Program-made: the position numbers and the translations under genes
The notes under the pieces: model-generated
Database searches by the model: none
What the model saw: only the letters and a program-made list of their open reading frames with translations
Told to the model about the DNA's origin: nothing
NCBI GenBank assembly: GCA_019828595.1
Contig: JAHQRK010000005.1
Location: forward strand, 2,542,001 to 2,606,000
Length of the DNA: 64,000 bases
Origin: Aphanomyces cochlioides
Taxonomy: Eukaryota; Oomycota; Saprolegniomycetes; Saprolegniales; Verrucalvaceae
Reading direction: 5' to 3'
In this document: positions 10,383 through 20,723 of the stretch, in pieces
Numbering within the stretch: the stretch's first letter is position 1
How the letters are laid out: the number at the start of each line of letters is the position of its first letter

Positions 10383-11414
10383 TTATCGTAGCTTTTGTTT
10401 CTTCTTCTTGCTCTCAGCGGCAAGGATTTCCTTGTGTAGTTGAAAGTCTTTGCCCTCCGACGGTCGTTCGATAAAGTAGCTAGACAAACCAAGTTAGCCA
10501 TGTTGAGGCACATCACCGTACGGATCCAAATCGATGGCGAAGCGGCGGATCTTTTGCGAGACGTCGTCAATCTTGTCGTCCGTTGTGAGGGTGTACACTT
10601 CGACCAAGTAGGCTTCGAACGGAAGGCTATCGAGGGGAATATCGTCTTTGAGCACCACTTTATCCAGCTATCCCATGAAAGCCCATCAATTCGAATGAAA
10701 TGGAGTGTGGCAACGTACAGGTTTCATGCGCGTCGCTTCGACCGTGATGCCATTAGGAAATACCCATCGCGTTCCAGATCGCTTGTACTGAAAGCTTTGA
10801 CTAGAGCCCTCGCGTGAGTATAATTGCCGCGTTTCCAACAACATACCGGAATCCCAACGTGGTCAAGAAGACACCAACGTTGTCACTCGCAGATACAGCG
10901 GTTTGACTTCGATACGGCACTGCGAGATTGCCCCGCGTTTGTTGTGGGTTCTGCTCGGACGGCTTCTTGCGCTCCCACTTGCCGATGTATCGCAGTTCCC
11001 TGTATCCATGGTCTAGAACATTCACCTAGACTCGATGGCTGACCATTTCTGTCCTCCTCGGGACGGCATTTCCACTGCAGCGCCATTGAACGTGCAAGAT
11101 CCATAGATAACATTTCGCGCTCGGACTTCATAGTTCGGAACCCCTACAGCACGACGAATAAAGTTTTAGTGCCTCGTCATGACCGATTCAGCGCAAACCT
11201 TGAGGGCTCTGTGCGTCGAAATTGTACACATACTCGTTGTACTCGAACTTCTCCTAGAAGGCACCTCGTGAGCGGCGAGGGAACGTCAAATTCGTACCTT
11301 TTCCGTGTCATTTCCACACAGACCACGAATACGCTCTTCAAACGCAGAGTAGTCGTTCTTGGACACTTCTCCTTGGAGGTTCACTTCAAAGGATTTGTTG
11401 TTCGCCGCCGCCAT
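10383..11414 (-). CDS. MED18: Mediator complex subunit 18
   Basis: Head-module subunit of the nuclear Mediator complex that bridges activators and RNA polymerase II. Exons read in order on the minus strand from ATG 11414. Introns at 11254-11297, 11144-11198, 10801-10846, 10668-10718 and 10480-10521 are GT-AG, 42-55 nt, and preserve frame. One further junction between about 11030 and 11085 is needed to pass a stop; a 50-nt GT-AG candidate exists but its donor (GTGGAA) is weak. Family landmarks: SFEVNLQGEVSKNDYSAFEE with RIRGLCGN near the N-terminus, VRARNVIYG, RELRYIGKWE, SDNVGVFLTTLGFR, EAYLVEVYTLTTDDKIDDV and IRRFAIDLDPYFIERPSEG, matching the order in known MED18 proteins. The C-terminus is lysine-rich (ESKKKKQKLR). 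Confidence 0.85.
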
Positions 11415-11660
11415 GGATGCGGTGAAGGAAAACCTCAAATCGGAAAGGGCGAGTTGATGAAATCAAAGAATTTTATCCAATCAAAACAATGTATTGAATG
11501 TCAAACCATTTTAATTGGCCTAAAATACATTTATTTCTATCCAATTAAAAGATTTAAATTTGCAGTACTTCTGCCTTGTGATTGGCTATTTATAAATAGT
11601 TTTATCCAATTAAAAAGCTGGATTTCATGGGGCAGCAAGCATTTTCCAATTTGCACCGTC
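11415..11660. promoter_or_regulatory. Bidirectional MED18/TAF6 promoter with five CCAAT boxes
   Basis: The 246 bp between the two divergent start codons contain five CCAAT pentamers in both orientations: CCAAT at 11477, 11541 and 11606, ATTGG at 11514 and 11581. Most are embedded in TATCCAAT or ATTGGCT contexts. The region is AT-rich, unlike the flanking coding DNA. CCAAT boxes are the binding sites of NF-Y/HAP complexes in eukaryotes; use of that factor here is inferred. Confidence 0.6.
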
Positions 11661-13227
11661 ATGAGCGTGTTACGTGAAGAAAGCATCGCAGTAATCGCGC
11701 AGAGTATTGGGTTGACCAGTTTGTCCAAAGGATGTGCGGCTGAACTCGCTCCTGAGATTGAATTCCGTCTCCGAGAGATTATACAAGACGCAATGAAGTT
11801 CAAAGCGCACGCACGACGCGATCGGTTGACTACTCGCGATATCAATCATGCACTTTCTGCAAGAAACATGGAGGTTGGTCTTATAAAAGCAAACGTGCCA
11901 ATGAATGACTGACATTGTAGATTCTCTATGGCTATGGCGCAGGCAACAAGAGCGTGACGTTCCGAAATATTAGTCCTGGATTATTTGTCACGGACGATCC
12001 TGAAGTGCCCGTGTCAGAAATCTTGAACGCCCCACTGCCGCTTTGCCCGGTTGAACCAAGTGTGCATATGCATTGGCTTGCAGTCGAAGGTGTTCAACCA
12101 AAGATCCCAGAGAACGACGTTGACGACGCCAGCACTGCCACATACACCACATCGATCACAGATCCATCGTTTACAGGCGCTGTCCAGAGGAAACCTCTAG
12201 TGAAGCACGTGCTCACCGACGAAATGCAACTTTACTACGACAAAGTTACAGAAGCTATCAAAGGTGGTGATTTCAATCGCCAACAAGCGGCATATGTCAG
12301 TTTGGGCAAAGATCCAGGTCTCCATCAGCTCTTGCCTTACTTTTCCAAGTTCATTTACGACGAGGTGAGTTTATCTTTTTGCAGCTCGCCAAATTGGCTT
12401 TCATTATCTTAGGTGAAAAACAGCCAACGCGACTTAGTGTTACTCAGCTCAATCTTGCACATGGCACGCAGCCTCCTTTCAAACGAGTCCTTGCGCATTG
12501 AACTCTACGTTCGTTTAGCTGTCTTGCTCTCAGTTTTCACGTTTCCTCTAGCTCGAGCAACTTATTCCGTCCATCTTGACTTGCGTTCTCAATCGGCAAT
12601 TATGTGAAAACCCTGCTGATGACCACTGGGCGATTCGAAAATCTGCTGCTAAGTTGATGGCTCAAATCTGTCACCGGTCTTGAGAGCCCAAGATGACATT
12701 TAGCTCACGTTTTCGTAGATTCGGCTCATCTTATGAAAACTTGCAACTTCGTGTGTCTAAAACATACCACGACGCGTTCTTGGATCCTGCACGGCCGTTC
12801 ACCACTCAATTTGGCGCAATCGTCGGTATGTATCCAGCATTGAACCTCGACTCATCAGACGCAGGATGTCTCTACCTGGGCCCTTTGGTCATGGAGACCT
12901 TGCTCTTTCCACACGTGACTACCTATTTGACGACATTGGAGCCGATCATGTCTCCCTCGAATCCAAATCATGTTCAACGCTTGGAAGCTTTGCATTGTGT
13001 TGGCATGCTTGAGGTATTTTGAAGCTGCTCTTGGTCATGACGTTTACTCAATGTACTGTAGCATGCTGCTGGTCAATACATGGCGCAGCAATCCACGACA
13101 CGTCGACCATTTATGTCTCCCGAGTTTTTACAAACCATGCGCGTCCTCGACGATGTCTTTGGCGAAGCATTGCACCCGTACGTGCACGCTAGCTTGGACA
13201 CTACTTATATGGACTTAACATGGTAAA
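11661..13227 (+). CDS. TAF6: Transcription initiation factor TFIID subunit 6
   Basis: TAF6 is a histone-fold TFIID subunit that pairs with TAF9 and carries a C-terminal HEAT-repeat domain. Six exons with five GT-AG introns: 11874-11920, 12365-12412, 12509-12551, 12677-12718 and 13014-13061, all 42-48 nt. The first exon gives the histone fold (SVLREESIAVIAQSIGLTSL through ARRDRLTTRDINHALSARNM, then ILYGYGAGNK after splicing). The HEAT-domain part includes VLTDEMQLYYDKVTEAIKGG, LEQLIPSILTCVLNRQLC, DDHWAIRKSAAKLMAQICHR, PARPFTTQFGAIVGM and EPIMSPSNPNHVQRLEALHC. The ATG at 11661 starts the histone fold directly. The stop is only 7 bp from the stop of the convergent ankyrin gene. Confidence 0.93.
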
Positions 13228-13234
13228 CCTACTG

Positions 13235-14455
13235 CTACTCTTCATCGTCGTCGTCGTATGAAACATTGTGTCGAACCCACCACACGCGTTCGCTGTCACT
13301 GTCACTGTCTATCGTATCTTCAAAGTACATTGGCCACTGGCGCGTGCGGCAGTTATTATGCATGAAGTCAGCAATGTGACCAAAGCCTCGCTCTCGCGCA
13401 TCGTTCGCGCCTGCCACGGTTCCACCTTCATAACGTACGTCGTCGAGCCATAGAACGATATCGAGGTGACCATTTTTCGCCGCGTCGTCCATGGCGTCCG
13501 TCGTACAGCCTTCAGTCCTGTGTTCGTGCAGCCATCGCACAATCTCTAGATGGCCTCGAGCAGCAGCACCGTCCATGGCGTCGGTTGTGCATCCTTCGGT
13601 GCGATGAGTATGTAGAAATTGCACTATTTTGAAATGACCATTCGTCGCAGCGGAATCCATAGCTGCGACTGTGCAGCCTTCATGTCGATGGCTGTGAAGG
13701 AATTGCACAACGTCAAAATGACCATTTCTTGCTGCGTCGTCCATGGCTGCAGTCGTGCAGCCTTCGTATCGGTGTGTGTGGAGAAAATGGACGACACTTA
13801 GAAAGCCATGAGCTGCTGCACCATCCATTGCCTGCGTAGAGCAACCAATGGGGCTGTGGTTGTGAAGAAACGTGACGACTTCCAAGTGGCCTGCAGTGGC
13901 GGCGGCATCCATTGCATGTATCGAGCAGCCTTCGGTGCGTGAACGATGGAGAAATTCCACGACCGAACGATGACCTCGATACGCTGCGAGGTCCATGGCA
14001 GAAGTGCTGGCTCCCACGTTCAGCTTATGAAAGTAATCAACAAGGTGTAGATGGCCATGGGCAGCGGCGCAATCCAGAACTCGATAAGTTAGCCATGTTG
14101 GATGACATTTGAGCCACCTCACGGCAACCGCAATATCGCCTTCAAATATCGATAGATGCAATGGCGCAGCATCAATACTCACGTCGTCAAGACAGAGAAA
14201 TCCCAGGTCGATAGTTTTCCTGCCATATCGCTTGAAGTATCGTCTAGGCAGTACAAATGGCGTGCCAGGAGGGCGCGCATCTTGCATGTTCTTCCATTCA
14301 TGGTGCAGAGGGACCAGCTCATAAAAGATGCCATACTGATATGCAGTCACTAACAAGAGGAGCTCTTTGTTCATAAGCACAGAGTGGCACAGCTGTCTAT
14401 GGACTTGCCGCGGAGGATGCAAGCGCACCTTCTTGTGCCGCATCAAGGGAGCCAT
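13235..14455 (-). CDS. Ankyrin-repeat protein
   Basis: An intronless 406-residue protein built mostly of ankyrin repeats from about residue 110 to 370. About eight repeats follow the pattern AMDxAAxxGHLxIVxxLHxHRxEGCT, for example TTDAMDGAAARGHLEIVRWL. The N-terminus (RHKKVRLHPPRQVHRQLCHS, then LLLLVTAYQYGIFYELVPL) is not recognised; the C-terminus is very acidic (DSDSDSERVW, DDDDEE). Ankyrin stacks bind proteins, but the partner cannot be told. Adjacent repeats are so similar that recent repeat duplication is likely. Large ankyrin families of this style are common in oomycetes. Confidence 0.88.
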   Translation of the reverse strand: MAPLMRHKKVRLHPPRQVHRQLCHSVLMNKELLLLVTAYQYGIFYELVPLHHEWKNMQDARPPGTPFVLPRRYFKRYGRKTIDLGFLCLDDVSIDAAPLHLSIFEGDIAVAVRWLKCHPTWLTYRVLDCAAAHGHLHLVDYFHKLNVGASTSAMDLAAYRGHRSVVEFLHRSRTEGCSIHAMDAAATAGHLEVVTFLHNHSPIGCSTQAMDGAAAHGFLSVVHFLHTHRYEGCTTAAMDDAARNGHFDVVQFLHSHRHEGCTVAAMDSAATNGHFKIVQFLHTHRTEGCTTDAMDGAAARGHLEIVRWLHEHRTEGCTTDAMDDAAKNGHLDIVLWLDDVRYEGGTVAGANDARERGFGHIADFMHNNCRTRQWPMYFEDTIDSDSDSERVWWVRHNVSYDDDDEE

Positions 14456-14560
14456 GATTTCTTCTTCACATCAATTCGACATTTCGGATCAACATCCGTA
14501 TAATCACATTTTATCCGAACATCATGCAATAATTCGGATATTAACCGGATGATGCCTGCC
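14456..14560 (-). promoter_or_regulatory. Promoter of the ankyrin gene with repeated TCCGAA/TTCGGAT motifs
   Basis: Within 100 bp upstream of the start codon the sequence carries TTTCGGAT (about 14482), ACATCCGT (about 14492), TTATCCGAA (about 14511), ATTCGGAT (about 14531) and AACCGGAT (about 14543). All are variants of an (A)TCCGGAT palindrome that also sits upstream of other genes in this window. Confidence 0.45.
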
Positions 14561-14704
14561 ACTATGGCAAGAACCTGGATGGCAACTCACGCTAAACCCA
14601 CCAAGAGTTTCGCAGCGAACGTCAATCTCAAGCTCTATTTTCAGCCAGCGAAGGGCTTGGCGGTGCTATGTCGATGCCGTTGAAACGCTAAATGCCGCAT
14701 TTAC

Positions 14705-15329
14705 AGTGGTGGAAAGCATCGAGGGGACTTTTTATGTTTTGACCCAATAAATTACACTCTGGAACAAATAAAAACAGTTTTCCTTTGCAGTTTTTCTGGT
14801 GATAACGACTGTATGAATACAATCCTTTTAAACCACATAGATTACAAGAAATGATGAAAAGTAGTCGAGAGTGATATTCATTTTTCATCCTTATATTCTA
14901 TTACCTGTTTAATTGAAATTTTTTGACATAACTGATCACCTAATGTTTCAAGAGGTTCAAGAAAAATTAGTTGGATGATCGAAGTCTCTCATATTCGATT
15001 ATTTTGATTTTGCAAATGATGGACGATAATTGAGAGAACGAATATGCAATAAAATACGTTTATTCAATTCCATATCCATGAATTAAAAAGATTGATAATG
15101 CATTTATCCGATAAACAACGATATCCATGTGCCGTGTGACCGCTTAAGTGGTTAAGAAGGACTTGGGACCATCGTTTGAACCTTCAAATATGAATAACAT
15201 TGGAATATTTATATTTAACTACATATACTCTGTCACAGGTACGTCAGAACTGGATATTTTGGTTCAAAGTTGCACCTTACCTAAAATATGATATTTTTTG
15301 TTGAAGTCCCCTCGATGCTTTCCACCACT
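14705..15329. mobile_element. 625-bp non-autonomous element with perfect 26-bp terminal inverted repeats
   Basis: 14705-14730 (beginning AGTGGTGGAAAGCATC) is repeated exactly in inverted orientation at 15304-15329. The interior is AT-rich and codes for nothing convincing, as expected of a MITE-like element. The left end sits after TAC and the right end runs into TA, compatible with a TA target of Tc1/mariner type, but the duplication is not clean, so the superfamily is open. The neighbouring Harbinger transposase could be unrelated. Confidence 0.75.
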
Positions 15330-15565
15330 AGAGCTCCCATGCAGTTACTCTGTAGTTGGAATGTACATTGTACCTTCGAGAAGATCGTGATGTCAACCTT
15401 ATCAATTGATTGTTGTGAAGCTTGCGAGTCACTGACGGCGAATACAAGCGATACGCGGAGAACTCGATCAACTCAAGGAGAATCAATCTTTCATTAAATG
15501 AGTTATGATCTCTGCAATTACACAAATCAAATGTAAACTTCATTCATCGACGTGTAGGCCAAAAT

Positions 15566-16876
15566 CTAGTAGTCACCGCCGAGTTCAGACACACCTGTTT
15601 GTAGACGAAGGCGTCTATTGTTGCGATATTGAGATTGGGATAAGCGTCGCTTGCGAATAATATCCTCACTGATGGCCACGAGTTTGTTGCAACGCCGATG
15701 ATAGTCATCTTCGTCATCTTGACGAAGAGGATTGGACTTGATATGGGCATTTGTCAGAGCAACGCACACTCGAAAAATGCGATCATACAAATTCTCGCTC
15801 CAACGGAACTTGTCAGAGCACACGCGCCACAAGCAGCACAAGCGACCAAAATAATTTTCGACAATGATGCGGTCGCTTGCAATTCGATTGTTGAATTGCT
15901 CGTCTTGAAAGGACAGTGGTTGTTGGGGCTTGGCTTTTTTTGGCGTAATTGCACGCACGTGTTGAAGCAGACCTTGGTAGCCTTTGTCAGCCAAAATACA
16001 CCACTCATCCTCAAATTCATCCAAGTAAGGGCCGTTGTCTTCGACGTTTGCATCGTCCGCAAGTTTTTTCATTTCACGGCGATGAAATTCAAGGTTTTCA
16101 CGAAACATTTGAATGTCGGCCATGGCACCACGGGCATGGTCACTGTAACCAATGGCAAGTCCATTTGGAAGAACTGACACTTCCACCTTGTATCCATATA
16201 ATGCATGTTTCTTGCTATAGAAAGCCTTGACTTCAGGCATAGACCCAGATGGTCTATACGATTGTTGAAAGGTAACGTCAACGGCATATCGAGCCGACGG
16301 GAAATTGTGAAAAGCTTTGCCAGAGGTCACAATCTTTCGCATACTAAATTTTTTAGCAATCTATAGATGCATTTTATGAGGCTATAGAATATGGGAGTAT
16401 TGTACCTCAACTACGTATTTCTCATACAAAATGGGCTCAATCATGTCCAAAAACTTGATGACAAGTCGTTCAAAAGAAGGCCCCTTGACGTCAAACATGG
16501 ATCCGAGGAAATCCCATGCGCCACCGTTTTTCAAAACAACCAACATCATAAAGAAGACGTCTTTGCCGGCGAATGGTGTCCTCGCACCTCGGCCAACATT
16601 CCAATTGGTAGTGACATGATGGCGGACAGTAAACCATAATGAATTGAACTCGCGAGGCGAGAAGTTGGTAGTTTTGAGAATGACTTCTTCTCCGTTCTCG
16701 AGATAAGAGTCGTAGATGGGGGTGGGAGTGTCGTCGTCGTTGCGGTGAGTCCTTGGAGTGCTGGAAAAGCGCTCAAGGTCGGCTTGGTAGGCTTCGTGCT
16801 GATTCATGAGAATCATTGCCGACCTCAATGCGGTTGCACTTGAGAAGGCTGGCTGTTGCTGGTTGTTCGAAGACAT
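15566..16876 (-). CDS. PIF/Harbinger-type DDE transposase
   Basis: Two exons (16406-16876 and 15566-16360) joined across a 45-nt GT-AG intron (16361-16405) give a protein of about 421 residues, reading KYVVE|IAKKFSMRKIV across the junction. The second exon has the DDE_Tnp_4 layout: AVDVTFQQSYRPSG (first Asp), ILADKGYQGLLQHV (second Asp) and RIIVENYFGRLCCLWRV (Glu). A conserved tail (FRVCVALTNAHIKSNPL) follows. The N-terminal exon contains NFSPREFNSLWFTVRHHV and a helix-rich region. No second Harbinger (Myb-like) ORF and no clear termini were recognised next to it. The coding sequence is intact. Confidence 0.85.
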
Positions 16877-17139
16877 GGCAATTTGGAAATGACTCTGTCA
16901 TTCTTTCATTTATCTGGTCTTTCTGTATTGATACTCGTCTTCTCCCAACTACAACAATCACCAGACAAAACCTGGTCCTTCTTCAACGACTCTGGCTGTA
17001 CGGAACTTCAATCAATACTGTAGAGATGTGCTATCTGTGTTCTTATGTGCCAGAAAATGTATTTTCTTGGTCACTTTCAGTTGTGGGTGATATCTGTTTG
17101 AGTGAGTGGTAACTGCGACTTAGGTCTACTGTTAGACAG

Positions 17140-17363
17140 ATCCCCGTCTGGTCTTGCGTGTTTCTACATCTACGGAAGGCACCCCATACGAAGACATCAA
17201 GAAGCGCGCGCTTCAAGTGCTCCAAGGAGCGATTACCTACACGAAAAACAATCGCGAAGTCATCATGAAAAAGCTTGAACATTTTGAAAGCACGCGACAG
17301 CCATGCCGTTTGAAAGATGAGCGGTTGGAGCTTGATGATAATCGACAGAGTAGAGTGTATTGA
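17140..17363 (+). CDS. Possible exon of an unrecognised gene (fragment)
   Basis: After a possible acceptor (GTTAGACAG) an open, charge-rich segment of about 73 residues runs to a stop: RALQVLQGAITYTKNNREV, IMKKLEHFESTRQPCRLK. Base composition is coding-like, but no start codon with homology and no upstream exon were found; the Harbinger element lies just upstream and may have cut the gene. Function unknown. Confidence 0.3.
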
Positions 17364-17606
17364 CCGATGAACGACAGACGTTACTTATGGAAATGTCCCG
17401 ATACCATACGGTATATTAGTAACTTGAAATTTGTATGCCTATACAAACGCTTCAATAAAGCTATAGCTGAACACCTTTGGAATTGAACAAGAATCCCACT
17501 CCACCGCGCGTTGTTGAAACAAGCAGGTTTATCTGTATTAATAGTAGGTATTCAGATTTAGTAGACACTTTGAAGTGATACGTTGCGCGTCCTGACATCA
17601 CAATCG

Positions 17607-17856
17607 ATGACGAGTTTGCTGGCCGAAGACCCTCTTCAGCGCGTAAGTCACAATAGAGCACACAATACAGCACTCCATAAAACATGCTGGGTGCTTCAGA
17701 CTGTCTTGAAATCTCGTGGATATGACAGTCACTTGTCCAAATTAATAGTACGTACTATCCGGAAGTCCAGATGGTCGCTTGAACGTTCAAGAAATGCTCG
17801 AATCAATCGAATCCACGCATCTTGCTCGCATGACCGTGGAGCTGAATGGACAATAG
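17607..17856 (+). CDS. Possible small two-exon gene, function unknown
   Basis: ATG 17607 opens MTSLLAEDPLQR, followed by a strong donor (GTAAGT, 17643). Using an acceptor at 17748, the second exon reads YVLSGSPDGRLNVQEMLESI then ESTHLARMTVELNGQ and stops. The second exon looks coding (amphipathic, charged) but the intron would be 106 nt, twice the usual length here, so an extra small exon may be missed. No family recognised. The Crypton array begins 150 bp downstream. Confidence 0.3.
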
Positions 17857-18212
17857 AGAGAGAGATTTCAAACGAAGTCGTACTGTATGCAACGAGCTTG
17901 TTGTGCGCGGGGAGATTGTCTTCATCTGATCGTTGCTTCGGTGGTTTAGTATAAGAGTAGTAATACTAGGAGTAAAGATGGATTCTCGAACCAGAATCTC
18001 TCATTCACAAGAAATTGTCGGATGATATCCAGCCCAATATGGGAATCGTCGAAAAATCTGTCGACTGTTTTCCCAAAATTATTTGTGATGGTATAGAAAT
18101 TGTAAGTATAACGAGAATATCACATGAATTTGTCGGAAAAGAAGTCGGTTCAGAATGATTGGCCGTAATTGGCAGCTTGACAAGACGTCACATATTGCGT
18201 TCCGCAGTCAAC

Positions 18213-20181
18213 ATGGAGGAACACAGCTCTCGTCGCCTCACCTCCATTCAGGAGCTGCGCGAAAATTTTCTGTCCGCCGAAACCAAGAAAAACTACAGGA
18301 GCGGTTTAAAGCAGATCGAAATTTGGCTCCGTGCAACAGGCAACTCGTCCGCACTGGCCGAAGATGGCTCAATTGACTTGCAAGTCTTTACTTATGACTT
18401 GTTTACACAGTTCATTCTCTACAAATATCAATCAGGAAAGGCCAAACCTGGCACATTAGCCAGTTATAGGTCAGCGATCAAAGACTACTACAAGCGCATG
18501 AATGTTGCGCTGCCGCAAGGATACGACGATGACGTGAAAAGCATATTCCAAGGTGATTTGGGGAATTATACACGCTTAATTCAGAATGATAGGGATACGA
18601 CGCAAGTATGCTTCAGAGACCCAGTCAGGTAGTATAAAAGATAGCGGGAAGCGACCGCTCGAGTATCGTCAATATCAAGAACTCTGCTCAAAAAGTCTTG
18701 TGTTGTCCGACTGTGGATTTACCCATTTGTTCCTGGTTCTCACGTGGAATCTCATGTGCAGATCCAAGTCGACTGAGCTTGTACAGCTCGACCACTTGTC
18801 AGATGAAGATGACGCTATAGGTTGCATCTTTTACAAGTCCAAAACAGACCAATGTGGCACGAAACGGCGAGATCCAAAGCATATGTACGCCAATCCTGCA
18901 AAGCCTGAAGTTTGTGTGTTCCTTGCCCTTGCAATCTATCTTGTTTGCAACCCTCAACATAGCACAAACGCTCTCTTTCCCGGTTCCAATCAGCGTGATC
19001 GATTCAGCAAAAGTTTATCAAGACTCACCAGTGGTCTTGTCTCTGCTCACTCGGGTGACATTGGAACGCACTCAATCAGAAAGGGAGCCGCGACATTTGC
19101 TATTGCTGGCAATACGTCAGGCCCGTCAATCGTTAATGTCTGTATACGATGTGGCTGGACGTTAGGACACGTTGTCGAACGATATATACACTACGATGGT
19201 GCAGGCGATCAATATGTTGGTCGTGTGATTGCCGGTTTACCTCTTTCAAGCGGGGAATTTGCTTGCCTGCCACCCCACTACCCATCGGAGGCAGCTGATA
19301 TCATCCGCGACTCAATTGCTCTTGTCTTTCCAAAGATTTTGTTTGCCTTCCCAAATTTGTACGGAGTCCTGTCACTCTGCCTTGCTTCATTGGTCTATCA
19401 TCACGACTTTCTGCAATCTACAATGCCCCCCAAGCACCACTTGCTATCGACTCCCCTCTTCGCTGATCGCAGCTTGTATGAGTCATTGAAAGTCCTTGTG
19501 TCTACAAAGTCTGATCGTCTTGTTCCAACGGGCACCCCTCCACACGTTGCAATTCATTGTCAAATTCAAGATGCCGTCGGGATATTGGACTTGCTACCAG
19601 ACAAAGTCAAATGCATCATTGAAGACGTCCTGGAAAAGAATGGAATTGGGTCGGGCAACATCACAAAGCAAGTGTTAGAACAATCACTGAGATCTATATT
19701 CAAAGAAACTTTACAAGCCACCAATTTGCAACCTTTAGCTGTGATCGAGCCCATTGATAAACCTCCTTTGCATTTCTGGGGTGGCCGTTGGCGTCGTTTG
19801 GCATCTTCTTTTGAGTTGCCTTCCGTGGATATATCAACAGCTTGGCAGTTATGGTGGTGTGGTTCTCAAGCCACGCATTCAATTGCACTCAGATCAATTG
19901 ACAGTTGTGATTTGACTCCTAAGCAAGGAAAAGTCTTGTCCGATTGGCGTCAAGCCATGAAAATTCTGATGGATTTATTAGACGATGCATTATTACAGCG
20001 CTTGGGCCACAAGCCAACGTACCATGAAGTTTCATCAGCATTCAGCGAGGCCATGGCAAAGATTTCAAATCAATTAGCGTCGACACCGCGAGGCCGCGAC
20101 CGCAGAGTAAGTCAAATGAAGCTCGCAACGTTCGTACGCATCTGTAGAAAGTGGAACGTAAGACGTAATCAAAGTACATGA
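18213..20181 (+). CDS. Crypton tyrosine recombinase, unit 1 (intact)
   Basis: Two exons (18213-18605, 18652-20181) flank a 46-nt GT-AG intron, reading DRDTTQ|RPLEYRQYQ; the protein is 640 residues. Residues about 10-125 form the helical core-binding domain (SIQELRENFLSAETKKNYRS, TLASYRSAIKDYYKRMN). The catalytic domain follows: Arg I in TWNLMCRSKSTELV (about R168), a lysine in IFYKSKTDQ (about 193), H-x-x-R in GTHSIRKGAATFA (about H271/R274), His in GWTLGHVVERYIHYDG (about H304) and the nucleophile Tyr at about 309 or 312. The C-terminal 300 residues are unrecognised and end in a basic segment (RICRKWNVRRNQST). ATG 18213 is the first ATG in frame. The enzyme would cut and rejoin DNA through a covalent phosphotyrosine, catalysing excision and integration. 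Confidence 0.9.
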
Positions 20182-20494
20182 TTGCCTTCACCTTGTTTGG
20201 CATGGTTTGTTTGACTGAGCCACCATTTTTGATTTGACTTGTCTCGTCTCGGCTTCCTGTCGACACTATTGAACTGTTTGGACGGTCTCCTGGCTTGCCA
20301 TCTTGAGCGCACACAGCCTGTCATGCGTCCCATGTGCCTTCCACCATGTCACTAGCCTTGGTGGTCGCACAGTTGATCACACACCGTGCCTTGAGATGGT
20401 CTTTGCTGACGCGAAAACCTGAACGGCATGGAACATCCTATATTTATGATTTACAACCAATCATATCACTCCTGTAGATTGTCGGTGCAGCGTG

Positions 20495-20536
20495 CCGACA
20501 AATTCCCAGTACAATACATTCACAAGAAATTGTCGG
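20495..20536 (+). other. Junction of units 1/2: candidate recombinase attachment site
   Basis: CCGACAAATT (20495-20504) and AAATTGTCGG (20527-20536) are imperfect inverted arms (9 of 10 match) around a 22-nt spacer containing CATT at 20517-20520. CATT is the only sequence shared by the outer left boundary, all internal junctions and the outer right boundary, so it is the likely crossover core. The same site occurs at all eight internal junctions. Further GTCGG motifs lie at 20481, 20563, 20643 and 20655. Recombinase binding is inferred. Confidence 0.65.
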
Positions 20537-20723
20537 ATGATATCCAGCCCAATATGGGAATCGTCGGAAAATCTGTCGTTTTCCCAAAATTATTTGTGAT
20601 GGTATAGAAATTGTAAGTATAACGAGAATATCACATGAATTTGTCGGAAAAGAAGTCGGTTCAGAATGATTGGCCGTAATTGGCAGCTTGACAAGACGTC
20701 ACATATTGCGTTCCGCAGTCAAC

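Noticed and set aside
18159..18212. Longer N-terminus of the Crypton recombinase
   Set aside because: The apparent earlier start is a TTG codon; the first ATG in frame is at 18213.
18586..18635. Programmed ribosomal frameshift between two Crypton ORFs
   Set aside because: A 46-nt GT-AG intron of the usual host size joins the two frames exactly, so splicing is the simpler explanation.
19566..20314. Minus-strand ORFs repeated in every Crypton unit
   Set aside because: They are antisense shadows of the recombinase exon or of its 3' flank, with no recognisable domains.
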